Positions 31,990-43,790 of a stretch of 64,000 nt of DNA are shown here, piece after piece. The stretch lies in the NCBI GenBank assembly GCA_964036045.1, contig OZ038390.1, positions 39,564,525 through 39,628,524 on the forward strand. Reading direction: 5' to 3'. Source of the DNA: Eutreptiella sp. 'Long Island Sound 2002'. Taxonomy: Eukaryota > Euglenozoa > Euglenophyceae > Eutreptiales > Eutreptiaceae. Each line of letters starts with the position of its first letter. The stretch's first letter is position 1. The position numbers and the translations under genes are program-made. The notes below the pieces were generated by a model. That model was given only the letters and a program-made list of their open reading frames with translations, ran no database searches and was not told the DNA's origin.

Positions 31990-33215
31990 CTCAGGCGTGA
32001 CACGGGCACTGGTGACGAGTCTCCCACACCCAATCATCCATGGGCCCATGGAAGCCTCCGTGAGCCCAACAGCGGTGCAGCTGCTTGCGCCAACTTGTCT
32101 GCAAACGAATGGCCGCAGCCTCTGCCGCACGTGGGGCTGGATCCCACTGTGCCGTTCTCCCACAAAGTACCGAGACAATGGGCAGGAAGTGACGGCGGCA
32201 TTGAAGTGGACCGTGTGACAAGGTGCATTTCTTCGCCGGCCCCACCCCCAGCCCCGTGCTCGCTTCGGTTGCACGGTTTCACGCCGCCTGCCATGCGGCT
32301 GAAAACCAGAACGGTGCGGCCAAGGGGGGAGGGGCTGCACGGTGTGTGCACATGCGCGTGCCGAAACAATCGGAAGTGCCTCAGCCAGAAGTCGGGAGTG
32401 TCACTGCTGCAACACCCGTACACGGTACGCGGGCGGCACAGATCCCATCCCAGGGGCTCGAAGAGGTAGATGAGCAGGGGAAGGCGCGCAATAGGAGCAT
32501 ACCGGTGCAGAACAGCAAAGCTCTTCCCGTCAGAAATGGAGAGGGCGCTGCAGACGATTACAACTCCGAACGTCGTCGCAGTATCGAATACCGACGCCCC
32601 GTCTTGACTGCTACACCCAGTGTACCAGGTCCGAACCCCGAGCGTCCACTCGACCGGTGCCGGAGTAGAGCCATGGCCTGCGAACACTCCCAAGGACCCC
32701 AAGATCGAGTGTTCGCAGCCGGGGTATGACGCACCGACTGTCGGGAACACCCCAAGTGGTGTGCCAGCGTGTCGGCGAGTGGTATTGAGACATGGGGCTC
32801 ATGACCTGGAATGCCCACCGTCGCATGACGCCCACCACCACCACCGGGAGAACCTCTTCGTCCTTCCACGTCTCGGTGGCAGCCGGAGGGCCCTCTGCGT
32901 CCGCCCGTCTGCCAGCTCTTCGCTTTGAACTGACCTTGAGTGCCTTGTTGGGTGAGGCCGGCCGAAACGCATCGGGGCGCAGGGGGTTCAGGAAACAGAT
33001 GGTTCGCGCTATGGCTCTTGCACTGGAGGTGCGAACTGTGACCAGCAATCCATAAACCGCCAACCGCCATGGCCTTGTGCCGTGCCACGGGGCTGTCGTT
33101 GATGAAGGGCATGCCATCCAAGGGATTGGTGCGTGTCTCCCAACACAAGGGCAGTTGGACATCCCATTGCGCCGTGGAGGGTGGGGGGCTGGGGTCAACG
33201 GAGCCCCGCAAAACT
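31990..33215 (-). other. GC-rich region, possibly exons of a minus-strand gene
   Basis: Several minus-strand stretches read as protein with strong third-position GC: about 33175-33050 (QLPLCWETRTNPLDGMPFIN, DSPVARHKAMAVGGLWIAG), 32880-32755 (TWKDEEVLPVVVVGVMRRWA) and 32535-32410 (FAVLHRYAPIARLPLLIYLF). They lie in different frames, so introns would be needed. The plus strand is also open in places. No domain recognised. Confidence 0.3.
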
Positions 33216-33709
33216 GGGCTGATGGGGTTATGTGCCAGGGCTCCATCAACCTCAGGATTACTCAGTCAATGAAATCCGGCACTAAACTCACCGATGAATG
33301 CTTTACACACTGAGTCTTTGACATGCTGGTTCCCGAATGTCATTTCCCCCTCTCTGAACTTTGGGGCATCGGTCAAGTCTGGGGCCGTCTTGGTTGGGGT
33401 AGATCCTCGTTGGGGTCCTGGTGCCTGGACACCTCCCGCACACGAGCCAAAAATGAGTTGGATGCAGCACTTGTGTGTTCAGGGCAGTCTCGCAACAAAT
33501 CATTACCCGGACCCCACTGATTGTGTTGTCACCTGAACTCCCCTTGACCAGACCTGCCTTTCTTGACGTACAGCATCAGAACCTACCGCCGGATGCCATG
33601 CCTCTCACAGCCTGCGCACATGCGCTCAGGCACTTCGTTTGCTGCGGCAAAGGTCACGTGCTACGCTTGGCTGTGTGAAGCGCAGTCCTTCATGTTCTGC
33701 ATGGACCAG

Positions 33710-36700
33710 GACGCATTGAGGCTGGCGGTGTCGTCCCTCGGGCCCATCCACAAAGAGCCCGTCGTTGTGACATTTGCAAATTTACGGTATAAAGGCATGC
33801 GCCTCCCCCTCTTATGCTCCATGTGCAGGCCTGAATTCACGCGGAACATTCGCCACAATCTCAGCAGTTTAAACGGCAGCACCATAAACAATACACCGCC
33901 GCCGCCACCACCACCACCACCACCACCACCACCATAACATTTACCACCACAACCACAACCACAAAAACGCAATGATAGCACCAGCGGGAGCAGCAGCTGC
34001 TGCAACAATAACGACCACAACAACAACACGAGCGAACACGGTCTCCGGCGCCCACGTCCGGCTACCACCAATGCCCCATCGTGTTGGTTGAAGCTCTTTT
34101 AACTCATAATTGTGCTCCCTCGTCACATCCTGCCCCCTGCCCCGGCTCCTGTGGCAATCCTTTTGCGCCGTACTGCAGAGGTGCTGCTAAATTGGATGGT
34201 GGCTCTGAACCGCATCGGCGTCCACAAGTATTTGGTCTTTGCACTGGATGAAGACACTGTCCGCTGGTGTCAGACACATGATGTGGCGTCGTTTCTCATC
34301 CAAATGGTGGACTTCCGTGCCCTCTGGTACGTCCGGCACATCGTATTCCTTTCGTTGCTGCAGGTGCTGCTTGCTCACGCGCACCCAGTACCCCACCCCA
34401 CACAAAAACCCGCCGCGACAGCAAAGGCATATGTCGTGCCAAGGCCATTGCTTAGGGTGGCCGAAACTGTACCTCCCCCCCGGCGGAGGGGGGGGCGAGT
34501 TCAAGTGGGGGGATTTTCCAGTGAAGGCAACCCTCCGCAAGGCTGGGGCAGGGTTTTCAGGTTGGTCAGGGTTTGGGACCGAGGACCAGTGAATTGGTGT
34601 AGGTGATGTGTTGGCTGAACTACAGCCAGCGACCAGCAGGTGTCATCCCCCCCCCCCCCTTAACGTCACTGAGCAATGGCTTGGTCTGAGAACAGGACGC
34701 CTTATCAGGTATTGATCCACCGGAGAAGAGTGGGCCTCTTCTCCAAGATGCCGTCACCCTTGCCCACCATCCACATTTCCCATCCCCCGTGCGGCTTGGT
34801 CTGATGTGCCTCCCCACCACCTACCTCCTGCAACCATCAATGTGGATTGTTGTTGAATGCTAACCCCTTAGGCCACTGCGTCCCTGCCTGAAAAACGGGT
34901 GTAGGACATTGGGCAGTGACATGCCTACTACCGTGTGCGCTGCAAGGAGGCACCCTCAGGGGAGTGGATGCTACGTTCGCAAAATGCTGTGAGCAGTGGG
35001 GCATTCTACTCTCATCCACAAAATCTACAAAACAACCCCCCTCCCAATGCCCCCCTGCACCACCCACGCACTCCCCTGCCCACAACCCACTCCCCCACAG
35101 CCCCACACAGTCTAGAGGCATGCCCCCGCAGAACACGTGCAAGTGTGTTAAACTGGAAGTACCAACCGACAAACATACCCCCCCCCCCCCTCACCAGTGT
35201 GCAGATTTTGTGTGACCTTTTGCGACCCGCATCAACGCTCCAGAAACCTCCAGTGTTTGTTTGGTTTGCGGCCAAGATGAGGCTTCCCAGGGGAATGGAC
35301 GCCATCTGCATATATGAGCTGTGGTCCACCTTCCCCACAAAGCCCCTTCTTTAACACCACAGGTCCCACACCCCAGGGAGCTGCCAGCACAGTGGATGAA
35401 GGGGCAAGACACAACACCAATGAATCGTGTCGAGCATTTCTGCCGGCATTTGGTCACCTTGACCCCCTCCCCCGTCCCACGGCAGTGGAAAGTCCGACTT
35501 GAACGTCCCAGGGCTGTGCTGGTTCAGTAGCGGTTCGGGGTGCCCCAATGCTTGACTCATGTGAAGTGGGATGGGGCTACAGAGGGCAGGGACAACCCGA
35601 TTCTATCAAAGCACAATTCAGACGAACAGTCCTTTCAATTGTAGGATTTGTCAGCCAGCCTCTCCAACTCCCCTTTAGTGCCCCCCTCGCTCAGACTCCC
35701 CTCACTGCATCCTTCAGACCTCCTTCCAGGTGCCACACGTGACTTAGAGGTCCCCCCCCGCCCCCCCCCCCCCTATGGGCTACCTCAATCCGATGGATAA
35801 GGCGCATCAGTGCATTGCTCCTGGTTCCATCAGTTATCATTATTAGGCCCACTCCTCGCCCCCCCCCCCCCCTTTTCATGCCACTTCTTGTGCTTCTCCC
35901 CTTCTTTTCAGGAAGGCTTCACCTTCATTCACTCCGACACCGACGCCATTTGGATCGCCAACCCGATTCCTGAGATCTTCCGCGACGGGGCCCCAGACCT
36001 CAGGCTCACCCAGGGCACCGTGTCGCCGGGCAAGTTGCTGTTGAAGTGGGGCTTTGTGGTCTGTGTCGGGCTGTTCTGGGCCCGCCCCACTCCGTTCACG
36101 CAGCGCTTCTTCCATCTGCTGCTTCTGGACCTGTTTGCCAATCCCCGGGTCCCCAAGCAGGAGACTGACCAGGTCTGCTGGGCCTTCCCGGCCGTCCGGT
36201 CTCAGGGGAAGTTGGGGAGGTCACGTGGCTTAGCGGCCATAGCGCATGGCACCTGACCAGCCGTTGTAGGCGCTGCAGGGCTGCGCGGCGCAACTGGTAC
36301 GGGGGGCAGGGGTACATGTGTGTCATATTTTGTTTTTGCTGCCCCTCTGTGTGTGCTTGTGGGGGTGAATCAATGCGGCCATTCCCCAAGTAGTCACCTG
36401 AGAAGATGTGCGCGGCGCAAGTAGCCCCCCCCCCCACCCTTTGCGCTAGTGTGGCCCTGTCTAAGCAGCGCTACCCCATGTTACTGTCGTTTTCCCTGAT
36501 TTTGGCCGTGCTTGTGTAAGGGGAGTGGGGTACTCTCCCAAGGTGTCTCCAGAATGGACGAACAATCGTCTGCTGGTGCTGAGGCATTTACCAGGTGTTC
36601 AATTTCTGCCTCTACCTCAGCTGTAATGGACTATTCTGTGCAGAAAACGGTTCCACTGTGGACGACAAAGGGTCTATACGTGACGCCAGTGCCCCTTGTT

Positions 36701-39471
36701 GACCTGGGGCACGGGTGGCAGGTGGTTATTTGGTATAGCAGTGGGGTGCCTGGCCCACAGCACCTGTGTCCAGGGTGTGTGCCTTTGCAGGGTGGCAGGC
36801 ATCCATTACAGATTGCCCGGGGCGGAGTTGTGTTGGGGGATGGGGCCCGGAACTGGGGCTTCCACTGCCGGGCCATCGAAATCGTAACTAGACCAAAACT
36901 TGTTGTGTGGCATACGATATAACTTTGTTTATGCCACAACGCCAACAACCAATCAGCGCTCATGCGAAACCTTTTGCAGTTGATACTCGAGGACGGTCAC
37001 CTCCCCACAAAAAGGAGCGACCCCCCCCCCCCCCCCCCACAAAAAAGAGAAGAACACGAATACGCAAAAAGGAAGGCATGTCAGTCATGTGCGTCCAAGT
37101 GAAGTGGTATCAGAAGCTCCCGGTGGACCAGAAAAGCGGATTTCTGATGCAATGCTTGCAGGCTTTCCCAGCCCCCCATTGCCCTACATTTCCTCAGGAT
37201 TCTGTCAATTATATCTTGGATCGTGTTGGGGTCCGTTGGCGTCCGATGCCCAGGAATGGGACCTATTTCTTGTGGAATTTTAAGATGTTCAAGGTATCCA
37301 TCCCCTGATTCAGTCTGGTACACAGCTGCGCGTTCCTCGAATGTTTTACGCCTCCCTCGCCCTTCCCACCCAGACCCCTGCCCCCCCCCCCCCCCCAACT
37401 CCGAGTTCTGGCGGCCCCATGGATCCCCCGCCCCCTCATTACAAGACCCGTGCGGTCATTGGGCCTGGCAGTGGTGCTGTGCCCAGCGAAAGGTCAGTTC
37501 CTGGTGACCGGTGGATTAAAATGGATCAGGCCGCATGTGGGGCATAGCAATGTCGAACAGGGGGGCGCCGTTGGCCGCTACGTACACAGCGCTCCGAGTT
37601 GCTATTCTCGTCCATCGTTCTTGACAATGTTTGTGCGCGTATCAAACAAAGCATTGATTGCTTGTGCCAGGCAGCGGTAGTGGCTGCCGTTGTGGACACC
37701 GGATTCCTTTTCCGTTTTTATGATTCAGCAAACTTTTGCAACAGCGCTCTCGCACGGTAAAACTTGCCCCACAGACGCAGGCGCTGCAAGGGTCTGGGGT
37801 CACACCTTAGGAAGCAGGGGCAACCGAGGAAGCGGTGAAGAAGAGAGAACGAGTCTCTACTTTGGAACAAATATTTCTGTTCATAAACATCGGTTGGATG
37901 CGCTGGTGGATGCTGTGGTCATCTGGCACACCGGGCCGTGCGGGAGGCCAGTTAGCGCTCAGGCAGAGAGCGATACGTCCAACGATGCACGTGGACGCTT
38001 TTTGTTGTTCAGGGCGCTTGCAAACGTGGTTGGCCCTTTGCGGCCGCGGTCTTGGTGGTGTTTGGGACGTCAGCGGTACTCCACATGGTCAACATGCGCT
38101 GCGGGCGGTACACAGTCTGACCACTGGGAACAGGCATACCAGTCGTCGCCTGCTGCAGACAGATCTGAGTCACTGACTGGCGGCCCGGACACCCGTGCCC
38201 ACGGTGGACCCCAACTCGTGTGGAAAGTTCAAGTTGTTAGAAATGTCCTTCGTGGAATCCGGGCGGCCCTTTGTTGTATCGTCGGTGGGTGTACGGGCCC
38301 CCAACCCCTCCCCGGTCCCTTTAGGTGGCAGGGCTTTGGAGAGCCAGCCAACCCCCCCCCCCCCCTCGTGCTGCTGCTGCTGCTGCGTAGGAGTAGTGGA
38401 GCATCGTAGGCAGTGCTAAATCGCAGATACAGGAACGTCAGTGCTGAGGGCAGAAGAGAGTCGGCATTGAGCGCATCAGAGCCTCCAAAAGTGATGGAAG
38501 AGGTGGATGGGTCCATGGGTCCGTCGTGTTTCAGTCACGTGGAGGTTTCAGAGGTTTTTTGTGTCATCCTTAGGACTGTTGGAGGCTGGTGCCCGTTTCC
38601 GTTAAATGCACAGGCAAAGGGCAATCACAGGGTCCGCCATGCACAAGGCAGTTGCCTACTGTTGTGGCTGCACTGCGTGCATGACACTGCAAGAACCGCA
38701 GCATGTTGTCGACAACCCGGTCCGGAAGGCTTTTCATCTGCTTTCAAATCTTCGCAGTGCTCTGAGACCGAGACACTGGGCTATGTGAAGGAGGGCTCCA
38801 CCACTGTGTCTATGCTGCCCTTCCACCTCTTCCCACGCAAAGTTCCCCACAAGTCGGGGAACAGAACACGACCACGGTATGTGATTGCATGGCATGACAT
38901 CAGTCGCAGGGCAGCATCGCAATGACGTGCGGTGGACGATATCCAGTGAATTGATGTTGTTCGACCCTCAATGGGCCATTGCGTGCGCATGTGTGTCAGA
39001 CATCGTTTATCAGGAATTATTGCCAAAGGGGGGGGGGTCTGGGTGGGTGCCCCAGCCTGGGTGGGTGGGTCAAAAGTTTGGGACCCCTCCCCCCCTTTAT
39101 GGTTATGGCGTGGGTGTGGGTCTGCAGCTAGGACCCCCCCTTGATTTATAATTATGGCTTGGATGGGTGGGTCTATACATTGGGTTCTTGACCAGACCGT
39201 GCCTTGCAATGTATGCCACTCCTCTGCAGGTTACCCTGCTTCCCTTTTTCTGGCTGTATGCATTATTTGGTTTCGTTTTGATATGCAGCAACCGAGCCAG
39301 TACCACCGGGTGTGGAGTGCTCATTTCAAATGTGGGCAAGGCTGAGCGTGAGCACTGCAAAAGTGAGCGACACCAAAAGTGTTCGAAAAGTCAGCAAAGC
39401 ACTCGGACACTTTCAACGTTTTTTCTGCAGAAGGGGAACCCTGCTGCCAGCAGCAGCAGCAGCAGCAGCAG

Positions 39472-39506
<35 letters not shown>

Positions 39507-40352
39507 ATGCCAACAGCAGCAACAGTAGCAGGAGCAGTAGCAGCAGTGGTACCAATCCCCCTACTACTACCACAGCACACCCACAACCAGCACAACCAGC
39601 ACAACAAGCTGCAACTCAGGTCCCATCCCCAGACACAACTACAACCACAGCACAACCAGCACAACCAGCAGGACAAATAGCAAGCGGGACCATGTGCTTC
39701 GGCAGCCATGGTAGCATCACCTTAGGGGTGGGGCTGGGGGCCATTCGACCCCGGGAGAGCGCCTCAACCCCCCCCCGCCCCCTGAAATGTTTATAAGATG
39801 AGGGGGTCTGGGTGGGTGCCTTTTCTTGCGTGGGTAGGTGCCTCAAAACCCCTTTGACCCCCTCCCCTGACGAGTTGTTACGACCAGTGTTCTGCCTGCC
39901 CGTCTGTTGATCTGCAGTGGGTTGGTTGCTTGGTCACCTCATGCTGTGTGTGTGTGCCTATGCACATCATGGTTCGCTCTCAACGGTACATCATGACTAT
40001 TAATCAAGTGATTCAAGCTGTGTCTCGTCGCTGGTTGCTGGTCTCAGATGCGTTTTGTTTTATTTGCTGTCTGCATGGCTGCAGGCCGTACGTCATGCAC
40101 CTGTACTCCAAGACCAACCAGAAATCCAAAATCCACGTGCTGCAGGAACGCGGCTTATGGTTTTTGCGGGAGAATTGGATGGAGGTTGTGTACATGGGCA
40201 ATCGCACTCTGTGGCTGCAGGGCATGCAGAAGCCCAACATTTCCATGTTGGTGGACCGAGAGCGCAGTGGCCACGGTTCTGGAAAGACAGGCCCCAAGCG
40301 TGGACCGTTGTCCGCCATGGGGGGAGATGGCACTAACATCCACGGTCGCTAA
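33710..40352 (+). CDS. nucleotide-diphospho-sugar transferase, PF03407-type (multi-exon, 5' end not found)
   Basis: PF03407 enzymes transfer sugars from nucleotide donors in the Golgi/ER. Exons: 33710-33794 (EPVVVTFANLRYK), 34179-34363 (LLNWMVALNRIGVHKYLVFA then LDEDTVRWC), 35912-36172 (GFTFIHSDTDAIWI, the DxD metal/donor site, to KQETDQ), 37198-37293 (DSVNYILDRVGVRWRPMP) and 40085-40352 (PYVMHLYSKTN, ERGLWFL, stop TAA). These follow the family order: VVTFAN, NW, LVxALD, SDxD, DQxxxN, gVRW, PYVxH, K, GLW. The splice from exon 1 to 2 works only with a GC donor (AAAG/GCATGC) in phase 1; introns 2 and 3 are GT-AG, phase 0. Exon 4 ends in phase 0 but the last exon starts in phase 2, so a small exon between 37294 and 40084 is missing from this model. 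The N-terminal anchor and start lie upstream, unidentified. Acceptor substrate unknown. Confidence 0.82.
33899..33936 (+). repeat. (CCA)n microsatellite in intron 1 of the glycosyltransferase
   Basis: About a dozen CCG/CCA triplets followed by ACCACAACC-type variants to about 33970. Confidence 0.95.
34364..35911 (+). other. intron 2 of the glycosyltransferase gene, with repeats
   Basis: Bounded by CAG/GTGCTG and CTTCTTTTCAG. It contains poly-C runs near 34648, 35178, 35761 and 35860 and copy B of the dispersed repeat 2630-2765 (35055-35180). Frames inside it are not considered genes. Confidence 0.75.
35055..35180 (+). repeat. dispersed repeat, copy B (partner at 2630-2765)
   Basis: Shares the CCACCCACGCACTCCC-like block, CCCACAGCCCC, GAGGCATGC and GAACACGTGCAAGTGTGTT with 2630-2765, in the same orientation. 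Confidence 0.55.
36459..36535 (+). repeat. dispersed repeat, copy A (partner at 41442-41515)
   Basis: GTCTAAGCAGCGCTACCCC, ATGTTACTGTCGTTTT and GGCCG match 41442-41515 in the same order. It lies in intron 3 of the glycosyltransferase gene. Confidence 0.55.
37294..40084 (+). other. long intron region of the glycosyltransferase (one small exon unresolved)
   Basis: Between the donor AAG/GTATCC and the acceptor GCTGCAG at 40084. It contains poly-C runs (37381-37396, 38350-38363), GGTCTGGGTGGGTG repeats (39030-39075, 39808-39835) and an AGC microsatellite. Phase arithmetic requires at least one further exon here with length equal to 2 modulo 3. Confidence 0.6.
39447..39512 (+). repeat. (AGC)n trinucleotide microsatellite
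   Basis: About 20 CAG/AGC triplets with GTA interruptions, followed by CACAACCAG-type repeats to about 39670. Intronic in the glycosyltransferase model. Confidence 0.95.
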
Positions 40353-41099
40353 GGTCATGGCCTGTGCACCTGAATCCCTGGGCCCAAAGCTGCTTGGTGT
40401 GTATGCCCTGCGGCAGGCCCCTGTAAAGCCTCCCCCCCTTTGTGCAAACAGCATTGTGGCTCCCTATCATTTTCTACATTTTAGCAACTGCGTCCGGCTT
40501 ACCGCTAATATTTTCGCAACCCTCTCTTCTACGGACCGTCACGCTGCTGACAAAATTATACACACTGACCCGGCACTGGCACCGAAACAGGCAATACAGT
40601 CCGGAATAGGAAGGGGTTTGAATGCCTGTTGACAACCCATACCTACCGTCGCCTGACATGGTCAGGGACAGAGTTGGACTGTCATGAACGATAGGAAATT
40701 TTTAACTGGCACGCACATTGAGTGTTGTTCGTCTGGGTGTTCAGGCAAACATTATCCCCCCCCCCCTTTGCGCATGCACGGCTTTGCCAAGGCACCACGA
40801 CCCGTGCTACCATTGAGTTTCTGCTTTTACAGTTAAGAATGTAAGGTGATGCTTTCCTGAGCCGTTTGTGCGTACATAGGGGGAAAGAGGGGCATGAGTC
40901 ATGCCTGTGACTTTTCTTTGTGCTCATAACAGCATTCTGAATCACACTGCAACCCAGCCCTGTTTTGATGCGATGCGATGCTGATGTTACTATTGCTTAA
41001 ATGACTGTCACATACATCCAATTCGCCATTGGTGAACATCTTCTTGGGAGGAGGACGAAATGGTATGAGCCCAAGCTGCCCATGGTAGTCGCTGCTGGG
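40353..41099. other. 3' flank of the glycosyltransferase; no gene seen
   Basis: Short frames only; a poly-C run near 40757-40766. Confidence 0.4.
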
Positions 41100-41101
41100 C
41101 C

Positions 41102-41314
41102 ATGTTTTTGAGAGCAATCTGTCCTTCACAAAGGATATCGTTGATGACAGTTTTGTGCCAAAAGATAACAATCTTCAACCAATTTCCTGACCCTGCTACC
41201 AAGGCCGCTTCAAAGCCTGCCTCAGAAGGCAAGCATGGGCAGTTGTTTACGATTAGGAGCAACGTTGGACAGGGTTTTTATTTGACAGCTGATGATCTTC
41301 CTGATGGCCATTGA
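41102..41314 (+). other. exon-like segment, weakly similar to 12882-13067
   Basis: The plus-strand frame reads KAASKPASEGKHGQLFTIRS then GQGFYLTADDL, ending at TGA. The frame at 12882-13067, inside the TA-flanked MITE-like element, reads KASSSGEHVQLFRM then KKGFQAEHL. The shared pattern (GxHxQLF, then GF) suggests two diverged copies of one coding fragment. Family unknown. Confidence 0.35.
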
Positions 41315-41441
41315 GACACCCAGAATGTGCCAACTTCTGTCTGCACATAGTTTTGTGGTTCCTTATTGTGAGAACGTTCGTCTGGGTGAGGTCTGGGCAT
41401 GCCTTTGTTGTTGAACAATGGACGGTGCGTAAGTATGGCAT

Positions 41442-41515
41442 TGTCTAAGCACCACTACGCTGTGCTACTGTTGTTTTTACTGACTGCGGCCGCGCCTGCA
41501 CACAGAGGGAGGGGG
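41442..41515 (+). repeat. dispersed repeat, copy B (partner at 36459-36535)
   Basis: GTCTAAGCACCACTACGC, TGTGCTACTGTTGTTTTT and GCGGCCG in the same order as the partner. Confidence 0.55.
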
Positions 41516-41666
41516 TATTGGTACTGATGCTTTTGCTTAATGCGAATGGGCCACATATCCACATCCGGGCCCGTTTATAGGGATCGAGGAGGGGGGCTTC
41601 CAACACTTTGCCATTGTGTGTCGATGCCAGTATGAAGGGGTAATATAGTTCAGCATGGCACCAGCC

Positions 41667-41870
41667 TTAGTGCGCACTGCTGCTGAACTGCGTCATGCTC
41701 ATCGGTGTCCTGCCACAGGCCACGAACCCATCCTGCTTCATGACAGAGAGGTACTTATGGTCTTTTGATGGCCACTGATGAGCTTTCATCCCGTCTGCTG
41801 TGCTGCTGATGCGTGCCTGTGAACTGCCACAAAACAGCATTCCATCCTCAGCCCGCACCCACCCACCCAC
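41667..41870 (-). other. possible terminal exon, minus strand
   Basis: The minus frame reads AEDGMLFCGSSQARISSTAD, HQWPSKDHKYLSVMKQDGF and FVACGRTPMSMTQFSSSAH, ending at a stop near 41667. Protein-like codon use; no family recognised; no certain acceptor. Confidence 0.3.
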
Positions 41871-41942
41871 TCAACATGTTGCAGTCCAAATGGCGGATGT
41901 CATCGCATAAAATCGGAAACGGGTCAAATTTACTGTGTCCAG

Positions 41943-42079
41943 GTTCGATTTTTGGGCCTCATGAGGAGGATATTTGCCACGTGCACATTTGGAAACAGTC
42001 GCTTCGCTCTGGTGGTCACATTACCTGGCACGTCAAAGACCCACAGAGTCCATTGCCTGACAAACATCGATGTCCAGAG
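41943..42079 (+). CDS. probable internal exon, function unknown
   Basis: Preceded by TTTACTGTGTCCAG and followed by GTGAGAAA, both strong splice signals. The open frame reads IFGPHEEDICHVHIWKQSLR then SGGHITWHVKDPQSPLPDKH. No domain recognised and neighbouring exons were not found. An overlapping minus-strand frame is open but lacks splice support. Confidence 0.45.
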
Positions 42080-43430
42080 GTGAGAAAAGGTGTTGGGGCA
42101 CCCGTCAGGCAGGTGGTCAAATTGAATACAATGTCCCAGGAGTCAAGGGAATGAAAAGGGGTGAACCAGCCCCCCCCATCCTGGGAATGACTGAATGTGA
42201 AGCGCATGTGAATCATCTGCAGACACGCCCTAAAACGCCTGCAATAAGATACCTCTTGACGTGAAGCGTAGAAAGATGGTGAAGCTCCGCGTCCGGCGAC
42301 CCAGTTTGGTTGCCCCATAACCATTGTTTGGTGATCTGCATGGAGTAATTGCTTTTCTACACAACCAGACATCCATTCTTGGCAGTGCACAGGTATTATG
42401 CCAACATGCAACATGTATCATGTGCAATCATTGAATTGGATTTGGTTTCACAAGCACGCGCATGGTTTCGTGCATATTATGCAGATTGTTCGGCAACAGC
42501 AACCATGCAGAAGCCACAAGGGATGAACAGCAACCAACCTCCCAGAAAACTCCAGGAATTGACACCAATCATGCAGAAACTTGGAGGAAAAAGGAGCCAG
42601 CATGCACACTCCACCATGGCTGGACAGGAATCATCCAGACACCTCCAGATCTGAAGTAACCACCCAAAATGCACCATCCAAAAAGCAATCATGTAGAAGC
42701 CTCCAGGAAATAACAGCACCCATTGACACATCAAGGAATAACTGTGCAAAAAGAGATCCACACAAATGACACTTCGGCAAAAATCGATCGCCAAAAATTC
42801 ACGTATCTTTCAGGCCCCATACCAAAGAATGGTTTCGCATTTTCTTATCAGCAACAACCAAAATTTTGCTCATTGTGAACTGCTGTTTTCACAAAATGCT
42901 TGAAATTTTGGATTACTCAAATTTGCCTGGTGCGTTAATGGTACCATGCTGGTGACAAACCTCATTATCAGTACACTGGCACGCCCCTCCCACTGTGCCC
43001 TCTGACAAAGTTTCACAATTGGTGTTCCTCAATATGATAACCATGCAATCAGTGTGCTGGCAATCACTGTGCTGCGTGTTTCCGAATGCCTCGAAGTTGC
43101 ATCACTCAAAAACACTAGGAATTGAAGCATGAGCTGCTCCTCACAGTTCAAGGGCCACTGGGGCAGGACGGCGATCAGCCTCTGCTGGAGAGATGCAACG
43201 CTGGTGCCATGATACTTAGTGTTGCAGGTATGGGTGTATGATTTGCGTTGGCACTGTGTTTGCAGGCCACATCTATTCAGACATGAAGTTCTTTGAGTTA
43301 CCCGATGATGTTTGTGTTGTATCTGTGACTTCTCAGGGACGGCAAAATGCAGCCATGTGAGTACTTGAATGTGGAATCTGTTTGCAGCAGCGGCATTTAC
43401 ATTGTTGTGTATTAAAGAAAAGTGATTTTT
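42080..43430. other. no confirmed gene; degenerate CAACCA repeat at 42490-42740
   Basis: Holds an irregular array with words like AACAGCAACCA and CCTCCAGGAA, resembling the minisatellite at 20700-20965. Otherwise only short frames. Confidence 0.4.
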
Positions 43431-43439
43431 GCTGATGAC

Positions 43440-43790
43440 GAAGGGGTTACGCATGCAAGCCGTGCACACTGCCGTTCTAGATTTCAGAGGCAACAAAGTG
43501 GGCCCCAATGGTGTGCAAGCCCTTGCAGGGCTGAAGGATGCCGCTGCACTACACACGCTGACTTTGAATCATAGGGACAATAACCTGGGCCCCAGTGGTG
43601 CACCCTACAGGGCTGAGGGATGCCGCTGCACTGCACACTTTGACCTTGAATCTTATGGACAACAATCTGGTGACAGTGGCGTGCAAGCCCTTGCGAGGCT
43701 GAAGGATGCCACTGCCGACTCTGAATTTGAACCTTACAGGCAACAACCTGGGCCCCAGTGCAGACTCTGGGAATACGAGCTGTTTCACAA
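43440..43790 (+). pseudogene. decayed leucine-rich-repeat (ribonuclease-inhibitor-like) array
   Basis: About three LRR units of 84-87 bp are visible: LDFRGNKVGPNGVQALAGL in one frame, LRDAAALHTLTLNLMDNNL in a second, then GDSGVQALARLKDAT and TLNLNLTGNNLGPSA in others. The xLxLxxNxLGxxG(V/A)xAL pattern is that of RNI-type repeats, which form protein-interaction horseshoes. The register changes at least twice (near 43605 and 43668, with a third change near 43712), so no single frame spans the array: a pseudogene or an exon remnant. No upstream or downstream exons recognised. Confidence 0.6.

Noticed and set aside
35780-35845. tRNA-Arg-like A-box (GATGGATAAGGCGC) followed by CTGGTTCCATCAG
   Set aside because: The B-box lacks the CGA core and no cloverleaf can be drawn; probably chance.
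36512-36922. Protein-like 136-codon frame
   Set aside because: Lies within intron 3 of the glycosyltransferase gene, starts in a dispersed repeat and has no motif. A nested gene cannot be excluded but is not supported.
39167-39796. 209-codon frame with poly-Ser and poly-Gln/Ala stretches
   Set aside because: Driven by the AGC microsatellite within the long intron region of the glycosyltransferase; flanks have no coding signal.
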